Assembly (NCBI RefSeq): GCF_000003815.2
Contig: NC_049986.1
Location: forward strand, 12,492,089 to 12,556,088
Origin: Branchiostoma floridae
Taxonomy: Eukaryota > Chordata > Leptocardii > Amphioxiformes > Branchiostomatidae
Reading direction: 5' to 3'
DNA: 64,000 nt
Shown here: positions 9,261-21,983 of the stretch, one piece after another
Numbering within the stretch: position 1 is the first letter of the stretch
Layout: each line of letters starts with the position of its first letter
The notes under the pieces: generated by a model
Databases searched by the model: none
What the model was told of the DNA's origin: nothing
Seen by the model: only the letters and a program-made list of their open reading frames with translations
Program-made: the position numbers and the translations under genes

Positions 9261-12200
9261 GATGCCTCAGGATGTGGCTTGCTAAGCCTTTGTCAGTCAC
9301 TCACTTACAACTCCATCTTCAAAGGAAATGTGTTTTAAGTCTTGAAATAGACTTTTCATTGCCTTCCAGTCTGGAAATGGAACTTGGGAGCTGTACTTCT
9401 AAAGATAAATGCTAAGCTAGGAGGGAACATGTTAAAGGATATGGTAACCAAATGGCTTTAAAAAGTTATACTTTAATATGTATGCTTACCTGGTTGGTAT
9501 GGCATGACTCAAGAACTGATAACGAAATGGCTACACCTAAAGTGCATGGCTACATGTTGTAGACTGCATCTCAATTTCCATCTGTGGTTTAGAATAGCAT
9601 TATAATATTGTATTTTCTGTTTTGTTGAATGACATTGTAGAGTCAATTCCAAGTTCAAACTAAAAGAATAGTTAGGTCACAAAAGCCCTATTTTTTTCAA
9701 ACAATTTGAAATTGAATTGTGGACATGATTGATTTATTAATGTATGTTCAAAACATTTTGAAAGTAGATACAGAATGCTCTCTTTATCTAGAACTATTTT
9801 CAAACATCTATGTGAGACTTTCACTGTTAGAAATGCTTACAAACAGAACATTTTTCCAGTTGTACATTTGAGCTATTATCCCTATAAAAGTGGGTGCTAG
9901 TTGTCTGCTTCTGTATATTATTAGATTTTAGCTGGCAGAACACAGCATTTATGTGCAACCCCGGGGTCTGTGACGCGGGTATACTTGTTAAAGGAGAGGT
10001 AGAGAGCCTTATTTGAGAGGCAACCAGATGCAACCTGTGCTGCATGGTGAAGGAAGGTGTCGACTTTGTGACTACTGTAATTCCTGATATTCCACCGTTT
10101 TCACGGTGACGACTGTAACGTGAACTTATCATTACTGATAACAAATAATTCACAGACTTTTTTTGTGTGCACTTGCTGCGACAGTGAACATTTAGGTCAG
10201 AGAACAAGTTAAATTTTCTCAGACCGTGAAAGGTTGGTACCGAGAAGACAAAGTGAATTACAGTATATGATTTGGAAAGTGAAAGTTTTCTATTTCGTGT
10301 ATAAATGCGCCCCATTACGCAGCTGCCTTTCTAGTGTGAGCCGGCTACAGTTGTTTGACCTCCGCAGAGCTGCATTGCAAAGTGGGCGTGAGAAGGGGAT
10401 ATATTTATATTTTTGTAATATCTTGTGGCTTGTACCGTAAACTAAAAAATATCCATTTTTTGTGCACCCTACTATATTTTTTCATATTGAAGCCAGTCAC
10501 CTTGTGGCCCTTAACTATAGAAATCCCCAAAGGCCGAAAACTGTGTTCTTCTACCTTCAATACACATGGCTCTTTTGTAGTGCTCCATCTACACACATGC
10601 CTAATTTTCTGTACATTACAGGGAAGTGCTTTCTTCCCAGCCAAGTGACCCATTTGCAAGATGTTCCAACATGTTGGAGCATCTAAGAACATGTTAGAAC
10701 AAATAGTATGTCTGCATTTTAACATGTTAGTAACTAATATATGATTATATCTTATTCAATGTTTATTTCTAACTTGTTGGAATATAGTAGAAATATGTAG
10801 AAAGTCAACAAACCTTAGGAAGTTAACAGTTACTTATCTCAGTTTCATAATCGTTAGAACAGAAGGCAGCAATCACCCATGCAGTAAGGTGGAATTGACT
10901 CTATGTGTTACTTATTTCCCTCTCTGAGTTAAGTCATTAAGAAGAGTTATATGCTTAAATAGCAGATATTTTGTTTGCTGCCCAGGTAAAACTTGAGATG
11001 GTTAGATTTCAACACCGTAGATTTAGAATTATTGTACTGAATCATGTGACCTGTGGAAGTTAGTGTACGTTACCAAGCATACATGTAGATTATACAGATG
11101 TGAAAGTCACTTGCATAATCAGAATATTTCATGGAGATATGAGGTCTCCGAACTCTTGTTAGTGGTTTTATACGTCGTATGAATGCTTTGCGTGGCTTCT
11201 TGAACGACATGCACACAGCTGCCTCTGTTCCTGGGGCGGTCTGTGGGGGCAAAAATGAGCTTGTTATAAAACCAATGGAATTACGTTTGAAGGACCCTCG
11301 TATTTTGTTTCGCTTAGCCGGTAAACCACCTTTAGGCGTAAGCCACCAGTTTTGTACAGTAAGTACAAGTTGCGCAAGACTAGAGTATGGTTTGGTTCAC
11401 TCACACCGGTACCGTCAAGGACCTCTATTCTAGGATCATTTTCTACAAGTGCAGTGGGGCCATTAACGTAATGAAGGTGCGATTCTTCTCAAATACAAGA
11501 CTTCCAGACATGGTTGAACGTAGATTCATCATTTGTGGTACACTTTCCAACATGCTCTAATATTATCCCTGCTAATTAGAAGTTACCTTATGCGCGTGTC
11601 TGATGTTATGATGGCTCACATAGATATGGCTCACCACTTAAAGAGCCACCATTGTCCAGGAGTGAAATTTGAAAATATACAGAAGCATACAATATAGCAG
11701 AACATCCTTTTATTGGGGGCAATAACCTACTATTTGAAAACAGTCCTAAAAACAGTCTCTAACTAACAATGAAAGTGAATCACGTAGGTGCTTGAAAATT
11801 GTTCTGAATGAAGATACATTTGTGCACTTACTTTGAAAATGTTTCCGACAAATGTGAATTACATCACTATGTTCGAACGTTCAAATTTTCGTTTCAAATT
11901 GTTTGTAAATTTTACAACTGTTTTGGCTTGAATATCCTTTTAATCAAAGTGGTTCACACTTGTTACAAATATCATCAGAAAACCATCGCGGTGACTTTGA
12001 ATTGACACAAATATATGTTACGCTAGATGTGGATCCAAATACAGTCAACCGACAAAATTAGTGCCATTGCCTGCTGGTAAATGATTTTTCAAGCTGCATG
12101 CGTAAGGGCAATACTAGTGTTTCAGAAGAGGTTGATGTAGGGAGCAATTACAGATCGACTCGGCGTCTTTTGTTGCCGAGTGAAAAAGGACGCACATCCT

Positions 12201-12334
12201 TTTGACGTCGCCTACGTTTCTGCATACTAATTGGATGAGAATCCATCGTTTGTAACCTGCCGATCATAACCCACGATTCTGCTTCGCTTACCACATGCGC
12301 CTACTCGCCGGCGCGTGCAGCCATACACTGAAAT
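9261..12334. other. NELFE 3' flank and GPCR upstream region; no gene seen
   Basis: The first part is AT-rich and likely NELFE 3' UTR. Several open stretches of 60-160 codons lie here on both strands, but none has a recognisable domain, codon bias or splice support. The last 300 bp before 12335 become GC-richer and probably contain the GPCR promoter. Confidence 0.4.
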
Positions 12335-15300
12335 ATGAGTTTTCCCAATAATTCTACCGTGACTAACGCTTCTCTTGAGACAATACCAGAGACGGTACTG
12401 CCGGTCGAGCCAGGCGTCATCATCACCGAGGCCCTGCTAGCCATCGTCGGTAACCTCCTGGTCGTGCTGTCCTCGGGGTGGCGGCAGACGTTTCCTCCAG
12501 CCGGCCGCATCTTCGTCCTCTCCATGGCGTGCTCAGACCTTCTGCTGGGAGTATCCTTCGCGGTGTCCATAGACCCTGCCGAGGCCGGCCGGTGGATATA
12601 TGCCGACCACTGGGCCAAAGTCCTCGCGACTGCAGAATGCTCGTTTCACACACTTACAGCCATAGCGCTGGCCGGTAAGTATTCCTATTCCAGTATCATG
12701 CTTGTAGTCAACTTATCCACCAATTTAGCAACGTTAACATCAAGCAACATGTTGTTAGATCTTCAAATTCCACATTTCTCCAACGTCTTGAGGGACGATG
12801 CACAAATTTTGAAAATGATTAAAATATCTGTCTATTTACTCCACTATCAAGGGGTCGGGTGCATGAATTTAAATTGGTAGTGTTGGTAAATATGTTCTCA
12901 AACATGTTCTTATTCTTTTTCATGGTCTTTTTTTACCTTCGTCAAAAAGGTTATAAAATCGGCTATGTCATAGTATGGGTCTGTATGGAGGTCAAGAGCA
13001 TAACTCGAGAATCTGTTGTTGAATATTTATTATATTTGGTATTTGAGTAGCGGTTGTAGAAACGAAGGTAAAGTTAGAAAGGCATTTTCCGTCGGTACTG
13101 CAGCGAGCTGAGAGTTTGTGGGCAACATCACTCAAGAAGCTATTAATGGATCTTCATGAAACTTAAAAGTTGAGCAGTGGTTATGGAGAGAAAGGGCAAG
13201 TATTGGATAGCACGGGGAGTAAATGCTGTAAGTTTGGGCCACCTAGCAATTTATTTGGCACTGCAGTGAGCATTTTTGTGTTGAGAGAATTGGACTAAAA
13301 GCCTCTCCTTAACATCTGTCGGTTCATATTAAAACAAAGACTCTTAAAATGGTACATACTTCTTAAACACACTGCAGTGGACTAGCCCCCTGCTGTAATG
13401 GCCTATGTGTGACCATAGGGCTATGAAAGGGAGATGGGTGCCGGGCCTGACACATCACACAGTGATCTTTTGGCAATTTTAGATCACTTTAGCTTTAGTT
13501 TTAACATCTGCTTGGAGCCAGGAAACACGTCATGTAACCTTGATCTGTCTGGTGTCTGGTGCCACGGGATTGTTAGCTTCAGAAAAGTTTCCCAACAATA
13601 ACAGATTGGCTTCATGGTGTTGGATTCAATTCATCAACCTGGGGCTGTGAACACTGAAACTGAGCCAGCTCGGGCCAAAGGTACATCCATTGATATGTCA
13701 TTAGTGCCTCAAAATGACAGAACCAACCAGTATCTCTATGTTTACACGTACAGTAACATTTTGCGTTTATGCTGTAAAATAGTAGGGGCTACCATAATGT
13801 ACGTAGATATTTGTCATCTAACAAGGCTGCAGTGTGACAAGTTAAATTCTCATGTATAAAACTGTCAACTAGAGCAATTAAATTGTGTGAAGACTTTCGT
13901 TTGCCAGAGATTTAGAAAGACAACATTCTCTGATCTAACGAAATGCAAAATTGACCCGCTGTTCCAAAAGGTCCGGTGTGACAGCGATCTCGCCCCCCCG
14001 TGATCTCGCCCCCCCGGGGGCGAAATCACTAGCGATCTCGCCCCCCCGGGGCGAAATCACTAGCGATCTCGCCCCCCTACCTCGCCCCCCTTTAGCGATT
14101 TCGCCCCCCCCCCAAAAAAAACGGGTTTACATGACATTTTAGAAGTTGATTGGTATAAATCACAAAATGTAGTTTCAGAATGATATAAGTACACGAGTTT
14201 GATACATAACTCCATTCATAGTATCAATATTAACGTAATTACATGGTAATAAAATAGTTGAACTTGTTTCAGACAAGGAGGGTTTGGTCCCTTGTATTCC
14301 CATTATTGCATATACCTGAGTCTTGACATAAGATGTATTTCATTGTATTCACCTGTCCTCAAGCAACCTATATATCTCCAATATGAAGTCTCTACCATGA
14401 AGTGACCACAAAAGAACTATGTAATGTCTTTATTAATTATAATTATGCAAATATTAGGTATTAATTAGAATAACGCACATTCTGGTATATGCACCTAGCC
14501 AAGGGATATCTTCACCTCCAACATGACTGTTTTTCTAGTATTTAGGAACTGATGCATTTACCCGTGTTTCTTAAGACAGGTACTTTACCAGTGTTTGTGT
14601 AGCATTTAGCAACAGCTATATCAATTTGCGCGTAGATAGTGTTTATAATGAGAATCTATTATTCACGTGTGTTTTTGTTAGTGCTTTGGAAATGTTTCCA
14701 GCACAAGAAAGAAAACACTGTGACAAATTGAAAACATATAGCTGACGTATTCCGTACCATAGACGGTGTTGATTTATACGTTCGCAGTAGCACTGTTTTT
14801 ATGCCGCCTCAGCTGCAAAAATTGTCTTTTTCATTTCAATGTCATGTTTGCACCGAACAATATAGTATCGACTTTCGAGGTATGACATCTTACGGTACGG
14901 TAATAAGGTGCCATATAGGTACCAGGTAACACACCATATACGTTACTCCTCAGGTGCAGTATAGTACCAGGTAGCGCACCTGTAATATGTAGTAGCCAGC
15001 TGCTCTGGGCGTGGGGGGGGGGGGCGAAAACGCTAAAGGGGGGCGAAAACGCTAGTGATCTCGCCCCCCGGGGGGCGAGATCGCCGGGGGGGCGAGATCG
15101 CTGTCACACCGGTACAGACACACTGTGCCGATCAAACGTGTGCTTCGACTTAATTAACAGTGATATGGATTAAAGGTGATGTAAGGGTGATGTAATAAGA
15201 CGTTTATTTTCAAGTTCATGCCTAAGCACTAGTGGCTAATGAGACTTAGAGGTGTACAAATTTTGAAAACAGTGAAAAAAAACATTTGTCTATTTACTCC

Positions 15301-17725
15301 ATTATCAACGTGGTCGGGTGCATGAACTTAAAAATTTGTAGAGTTGGTAAATACGTTGTAAGTTCTCAAATATTCTTAATATTATTTTTGCAAGGTCTTT
15401 TTTGTATTTGTTTTGATTCCGATGGTATTCTTCTTGCCTCAGGCATCCGTTAGGCACGGCTTCATATTGGAAGTGAATGTGTTTATAGGCCTGAAAATAG
15501 GTTCGTAGTGTTCTTCCAAGATGACGATGGAGCAAGCTGTTGTCGTAAAGCGAAGTGCTTAAGCCCAGGTTACACATAGCCTCCCGACCTTCCTCCAACC
15601 ATGGTTAGGAGTGCCTTGGGAGCAAGGTCGGCTGTAGTTGGCTGGTGGCCGGCGCGGCTTGTTTAGCTCGTGGGCGGCGTGGTTGGCTTGTGGGATCGGC
15701 TGCGCCAGCCTAATGTTCAGAAATGTCGAAAACATTCGGGTGTGGACGCGGAGGTGGTGATGGATTGGCACGTGGTTGCCTGGTGATGGGGAGTAAGTTT
15801 AACTGTGACTCTGATTTGATTTCTTGGTGATGATAACAACATAGAAATGTGTTATCATAGAATTTAACTTTAATCAAAATATATTTTTTGATATTAAAAA
15901 ACTAAGTCACCCTTCTTTTCAAAGTCACTGGTTGTGTTTTCACTTCGTGAGAGGGTTGGCAATCGGCTGGAAATCAGCCAGGAGAGACTAGGCAGTCCGC
16001 AGCTAGAGGTCGGGAAGGTTGCATGGCAAGTATTCGAGACTCGTTGAAGAATATGTTACTTTATGGCTGAGAATGGTAGGGAGACGTACCACGTAGCCTA
16101 AAATTGGCATTCAAATTCTCCAGATGGCATGTCAGTTTCCGTCAGGGGTTTCATGTACTTGTAATTGTTCATGTACTTAACGTTGCGGCTTTGGATAATA
16201 TTCAATTTCCATGGTAACGTTATTCCATTTCTGTCGTAACGTTAACGAGCCCAATTAATTCGAATTCCTTCATCTCTCGACCTATTATGCTTGCATGGAA
16301 CCATCTTTAAAAGAACACTTATTATCTTCGCCCAAAAGGTTATGTTTTCTGCGCAGATACTTGTGAGGTGGGTAGTGGTCTGGTAAACGAAGATCAAGCT
16401 CAACTATTTTGCGTAATACACCACCGCCACAGTCACGCAGTGCCCCTTTGTTGTGGTAGCTTTGTTTAATTCAGATTCTGGAGGTCTGGGTCTTGATCGG
16501 AGGCTGCCTGTATGTACCAGCCTGAATGTTCATTTCAATCGCCATGGTGATATTGAAACTCTCTCCCACCGTAACTTCCTTGAAGAGGGTAGCGTCATAG
16601 GGCAATCTTGTCTTCCCTTATTTGGGGTATCACAAAATACAAAAAAAAAAGAAGGAAAACTAGACAAGAGACTGAAGAGAGACAATAAATTTTTCACTGT
16701 TTTTATTTTTTCATCATTTCAAAGGACATAGAGGAGAAGAAGAAAAGAAAAAGGGATGTGTCAATTGCAAGCTACCCAAGACAGATTACTTGTCCGCCGA
16801 GCTCCCACCAACCTACTCCTACCAACGAGCTCGAGACTAATATGATTCGGTGTATTCAGTATCACCCGAGGTACCGACCCGACGGCAAATATGATCTCCC
16901 GAAGGCTGATCTGATTCATGAGAGGACTAGGACCGAGGCTGGTGTGGAATGCACCGTGTTGAATTTTTTGTGTGTGTCCTACCCATCCTCCCCAAAACAC
17001 ATATCAATATTTCTCGTTACTTCTTTCTTTCAGGTCTAAACATAGACCGATACTACGTCCTGAACAATGACGTGGGTCTCTCTGGTCGCAAGTCGAAGCT
17101 GTTCATGTTCATCGCTTGGATCGGCGTCCTCTCCTGGTACACCTTTGCCGCTGTCTACGGCGTGCCTGTCACCTATAACCCGATCATCGCACGGCCTGTC
17201 TTTGACCTGAACACGTTCGTATGGTTTACTGTTGTCTCGTTTGGCCTGTTCGCCGCCGCTGGTATCGCTGCGCTCTTTTGTGTCATCCTTGTCCTGAAAG
17301 CGCTGTGCAGTCACCAAGATGCGCCACCAGCACAGCCGGGCGTGTTCCACATCAATCTCGGGCCTACTGCTCCCCAGATCCCGCCACAGGCAGACCCAAA
17401 TGCCGATGACGCCAACGCCAGATGGTACGCCAAAGTCGTGCTGCTGTTGACCATCGGGCAGCTGCTCCTGTACCTCCCGTACTCCTCTGGACTGCTGCTC
17501 CAGGAGTTCACACATGTTCATGTTTCCCCAACCTTTCTCTTCTGGTCGTATTGGCTAACATGTTTCAACACGTGCTTTGACGTGGTGGTGTATAGTGGAC
17601 TGCAGCAGTCCTTCCGCACGGCAGTGTATGAGATAGCCGTGTCTGTAATCTGTGGTATGTACAACGTGTGCTGCAGACAAAACCGCGTGGATCTAGAGCA
17701 GGCCATACAAACAACCAGTCTGTAG
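12335..17725 (+). CDS. Orphan class A (rhodopsin-like) GPCR, 2 exons, 343 aa
   Basis: Exons are 12335-12674 and 17034-17725; the intron is GT...AG and splits a Gly codon. The product is a seven-helix plasma-membrane receptor. The N-terminus has two N-glycosylation sequons (NNST, NAS). TM1 carries the conserved Asn (VGN, residue 40), TM2 has CSDLLLG (Asp 68), TM3 ends in IDRYY (118-121), TM4 has Trp 142, and TM6 has a conserved Pro in YLPY. TM7 reads CFDVVVYSG where NPxxY is usual. No Cys lies at the usual top of TM3 or in extracellular loop 2, so the standard disulfide appears absent. The third cytoplasmic loop is about 40 residues and rich in Pro and Ala. Lineage-specific orphan receptors of this kind are common in amphioxus; the ligand cannot be read from sequence. 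The ATG was chosen as the only one ahead of TM1 in an open frame. Confidence 0.88.
12795..12945 (+). repeat. Left copy of a direct repeat in the GPCR intron
   Basis: About 120-150 bp here (containing ctatttactccactatc then ggtcgggtgcatgaa and gttggtaaata) recur at about 15256-15400 in the same orientation with moderate divergence. The copies flank the foldback element at 13973-15112. Confidence 0.55.
13973..15112. mobile_element. Foldback/MITE-like element with G/C-homopolymer terminal modules (1.14 kb)
   Basis: The element begins CCGGTGTGACAGCGATCTCG plus a run of C, and ends in the exact inverse, CGAGATCGCTGTCACACCGG. Inside each end the module AGCGATCTCGCCCCCC is repeated several times (13984-14107 and 15020-15100), alternating with its own reverse complement, so each end is itself a stack of hairpins. 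The roughly 900 bp core is AT-rich and non-coding. No clear target duplication is seen. It is probably a non-autonomous foldback DNA element moved by a transposase encoded elsewhere. Confidence 0.7.
15256..15400 (+). repeat. Right copy of the direct repeat in the GPCR intron
   Basis: It matches 12795-12945, with insertions and substitutions. See the left copy. Confidence 0.5.
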
Positions 17726-18015
17726 ACCAGTGACAACTCACCGGAATTGATAACGAAACTATTTTAGGGGCCCCTAACATGTATAGAACAGCAACAATTT
17801 TGAAAAAAATACTGTTTTTAATGACTTTCAATTACACCAAAAGGTCATTTTTTCAGGGCTATGTCACCTTGCAAGCAGTGCAATGGTGGCCAGATATTGG
17901 ACCGCATAGAAAACGGTACATCTAACGGGAAAGCAACAAAGCTATAGTACTTGTAACAAGGCAATTCAGCAACGTTTTTTTACCAATACCTACCTACGGG
18001 GTCGTGACGTACCGT

Positions 18016-19706
18016 GTACGAAAGACCAGAGCGACACGTTTGTACGAGCTGTGTGAGTAGTGCACACGCCAGTGTAAGCAGTGCGCGAGTATTGGGCACG
18101 CTGATGTATGCAGTGCGTGAGGAGTGAAGACGCTGGTGTGAGCTGAATTTTCCCGGATCCCTCGGGTCCTTGTGGTGGAATGTTTCGGCCTGTAACCTGA
18201 TTGTGAAGCGTGGAGGAACGCCAGCAAGTGTCAATGTAGAAAGTCAATTTCAAATTCTTTGGGTGTTACCTCAGAAGTCCTAATGTTACGTCTTTTTATT
18301 GGACGTTTCCCATGTCTTCACGAAGATCATGCTTTTTCTACATCATGGCATTTGCATCTACATGTACATGACATGTCTTATAGAACTCCTGCATAAAGTC
18401 ATAACAACATATCAAAGAAGCTGGTGTTAAAGAAAAGTAACTTCAGCACCAAGGACAGGTACAAGCGCGAACATCAAGCTGGACGTATGTTAAACCACTA
18501 CTTAGCAAAACAAAACAAAACAGAACAGAACAGACTAAAGCAAACTGTTATAAATGAATGCTAATAAGTGACGAGTGCTTAAGAGTATTTGCACGAAAAC
18601 ACAGCAGAACGTATTCATCTGATATTAATCTATGGACTAGGTAGGTATGTAGGTAAAATCTAATGGCAGTCACGACTGAAATTGTGCCTTTCATGAGTTG
18701 ATCAGTCACGACCGGTGGATTATCATTATGAAGTACTCATCAGTATGGATTTGACGGGCGAAATTTTTATTGTCACAAGTTGGGACGCCATGTGTGCATC
18801 CTGAGTGGTCCACGCCGTCATTAGTACGTCTTCAATATCTCAGTAAAGGTTCGGATTTACGCCCATGTGCGACTACGCACGACAAACGCCCTCCCGTGTT
18901 ACCGTGATTAGAATCAGTGTCCATCAAACTGTTTTCTTCTTCCAGACGGTATCAGCGTAATTATCACGGAATCATTAGCGGATAGGAAAATGTCGAAGCT
19001 GTACTTTCTTGCCCCTCTCTCTGCCTTGCGGATAGCTATGCTATCAATCGTGGTAAAAGGTATAGTCTTTATAGCATACACCGTAACTGACGTTTTTATA
19101 TCACTGTTTTCTTGTCATATTGTTTTCATTGTTCCTGTGTGCTGATGACTACCATTTTCTACAACATTAGAATAAAACGATAAAACAGCAATTAAGCATT
19201 TGCTCTCAAAATCGCATAGAAGTAAAAAAAAAGGAACATCATCTGCTGAAAATGGCAATAACAGTATAAAACCTCAGACCACAGGGCCTGCTGTGAGTCT
19301 ATGTAAGTTACAGGAACGTCAAGAATACTTGTGTAGTTCACATTAGATTGTCACGTGTGACGTCATTACCGCAATGGATCAAACAACACACACCAGCTTG
19401 TGCACTGCTCGCGCACTGCTTACACCAGCTTGTGCACTGCTCGCGCACAACACACACCAGCGCGAACACTGCTCGCTCACTACGTACACCAGCTTGTGCA
19501 CTGCTCACTCACCGCTAACGACCAGCGTGTGCACTGCTCGCGCACTGCTTACACCAGCGTCTGCACTGCTCGCGCACTGCAGACACCAGCGTGTGCAATG
19601 CTGTCTCACCGCTTACACCAGTGTGTGCACTGCTCGTGGACTGCCTACACCGGCGTGTGCACTACTCACACACCGCGTAAACACTTGTCGCTCTGGTCTT
19701 TCGTAC
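18016..19706. mobile_element. Foldback element with arms of 32 bp tandem repeats
   Basis: The left end, gtacgaaagaccagagcgac (18016-18035), is the reverse complement of the right end at 19687-19706. Inside the right end lie about nine tandem copies of a 32 bp unit (about 19393-19680; core GTGCACTGCTCGCGCACTGC then ttacaccagc). The left arm (about 18045-18150) has about three copies of the same unit in inverse orientation. The core of about 1.2 kb is non-coding. This is foldback-transposon architecture, with unequal arms from repeat expansion. The open frames seen across the arms are a by-product of the repeats. Confidence 0.7.
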
Positions 19707-19848
19707 CAGTGGTTAGGAGTTATTTAAACTGAAGAGCAATTCACGAACGTCTTAGTTGAATGATATTGAGTAACTGAGATGGCCGTGTTATGCAGATGTT
19801 GTCATTTTGGATTATTTCCTTTCTAAGACTACAAGTAAGAAACCTTTC

Positions 19849-19974
19849 TAGTGGCGTGCAAGTTGGGTGAGCGACAACTACGACCGGGATTCAAACGCTG
19901 GTCCTACAGCACTAGATTGTAGGACTTGTGTTCGAATGCCGGTTGAAGTCGCGCACCCAACTTGCACGCCACTA
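19849..19974. mobile_element. Small palindromic MITE-like element (126 bp)
   Basis: TAGTGGCGTGCAAGTTGGGT at 19849-19868 is repeated in inverse orientation at the right end (about 19955-19974). The inner halves also show imperfect symmetry, and each half contains a B-box-like stretch (GTTCGAATGCC on plus, GTTTGAATCCC on minus). No coding potential is seen. Confidence 0.6.
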
Positions 19975-20049
19975 CGAAGGGTTGCAGTCGTTGTCAAAAA
20001 GTGTTGGAGGAATTTCCCAGGTACAATGGACTTGTATAGTATCCATTGC

Positions 20050-20051
<2 letters not shown>

Positions 20052-20136
<85 letters not shown>

Positions 20137-20248
20137 GTATATACTATATCTATATCTATCTATCTATCTATCTATCTATATCAGATTCTATCTATCTATA
20201 TCTATCTATATCTATATGTATCTATATTTATATCTATATATATCAATA

Positions 20249-20291
<43 letters not shown>

Positions 20292-20475
20292 ATATATATA
20301 TATATATATATATAGATATATATAGATATACAGATATAGATAGATAGATAGATAGATATGTATATATATATATATATATATATAGATAGATACATAGATA
20401 GATAGATAGATATATGTATATACATATATGTATAGTATATATTATATATAATATAATATAATATATATAGTATAT
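20052..20475. repeat. Compound microsatellite (TA)n / (TATC)n / (GATA)n
   Basis: About 80 bp of perfect TA dinucleotides are followed by TATC runs, further TA runs and inverse GATA runs. The TATC block at about 20245-20290 and the GATA block at about 20335-20410 are mutual reverse complements and can fold on each other. Confidence 0.95.
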
Positions 20476-21983
20476 ATTGTACTATATACATATAGTACAA
20501 TGCACATGACAACAAACTTTCTTGTCTGTCAATTCAACTTTTCCAGTTAAAACGTACGATCTGTGTACCATTTTTCAGTAAAAAAAAATGGACACGGAGT
20601 GGCATCATCCAGTTCGACTGCAAAAAAACGACTATTTCATATACGTTGTAACGTTATTCATGTTCTTTTCTGTCAGGATATATAATTTTCGCATTGTCTA
20701 GACCGAGTGTTTTAAGCTGATAAAACTACACTGCAAAACATATCGGCCAATTCTGTAACCAACAAGCCGATCGTAGTAAGATTGACATGTGCATAACGGT
20801 AAGGCCCACTTGTACTTAATATTGTACCCGTTTTGTTTGTGGCCAGGCATGTTTCGTATATACACATGTACTGCCGTTGTAAATAACTTGTTTAAGATAT
20901 TATATCTATTGTAGCTGACAAAACGCAAGATGTAACGTTAGATGTAATATGTTCTAGGAATTGTATGATTTGTAGCCTCTTGTGTTGCACGGGTGATTTC
21001 AACAGTAAGTTGTATTGCAGTGTTCTTGAATATTTGATGTAAGATCATATATGATGGGTTACAGTCACTACTATCCCGAAATGAATATTTCCATGTGATT
21101 TATCTGTGCATTTTCAGGTTACCAGAGTGTTGCACCTGCGCTAGTGGGAAGATCATTAATTCCTTGCAATTGTTTACGCTATTTCAACTAATGTTAGTGT
21201 GGTAACGTTATACCTTGTTGCCTGCATGACCTTCTCACTTACTCACTATTCATGGTTTAACGTCTATTTCTCGCGCGCTCAGTTTGCAGGGTTTAAACGT
21301 GATTGTGCTTCAGCTATCATGGCATCATCCTATATGTTTTAGGTCCTAAAATGTCTTCTTAGACTACGTGGAGACTTAGACTATGTCAAAGATGTTGGTT
21401 TGCTTTACACACGAGTTTTTTAGTCAACTTCACTCCACCGTGACATATCAACTCAGTTGAGTCGTAGGCCACGAAGTGATTTGGAACATCCATCAACGAC
21501 AGCTGCGATTTGGGCTTAGCCTTCCTTGTCCCGCGCCTTCTCAAGTTAGTTTTGAATCTATCGTCTTTCAGATACTCATCCGCCATTGAGTCTCTAAAGT
21601 AGTCCAAGACCTGCCACGGCCTTCCGCCATGTCTCAACTAACAAAGCTGTTTAGGTGAGCAACAGCTGGCAAGATTCAGATGAATTGAGACTGCTGAAAA
21701 TGTCGCTAACAAATCCTCTGTAATGACGTTTAGTGGTTTTGCGGATTAGGCTACGACTACTACCCTGAGCGTTGTGTAACTCACCCTGAATCTATTCCAG
21801 GTCGACTACATTTTGTTGCCTTGAAAAGGCGTCTTCTAACAGGAAACACCTGTCCCGCCATACCTTCCACTGTATTTGGAGAATCTTAATAAATAGATAA
21901 ATTACACACACGAAAAACTTGGTGTTGGCCCTCCCACTGACTGACTCGAGTCCTCAGGAGTTGCCCAACTCGATTCGCTACTT

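Noticed and set aside
9827-10315. 162-codon minus-strand open frame
   Set aside because: The composition is that of translated AT-rich non-coding sequence with no domain; the long length is within chance for this much sequence.
19385-19680. Possible CRISPR-like array of 32 bp units
   Set aside because: Units are contiguous, diverged and without spacers, in animal DNA; it is an arm of a foldback element.
19374-19732. Long frames across the 32 bp array (Cys/His/Ala-rich)
   Set aside because: Open only because the tandem unit lacks stops in that frame; no start context or domain.
21386-21637. Minus-strand open frame (66 codons from the first ATG) reading MADEYLKDDRF...
   Set aside because: No recognised domain, no splice partners and no start context; it lies in repeat-rich DNA. 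Kept out of the gene list.
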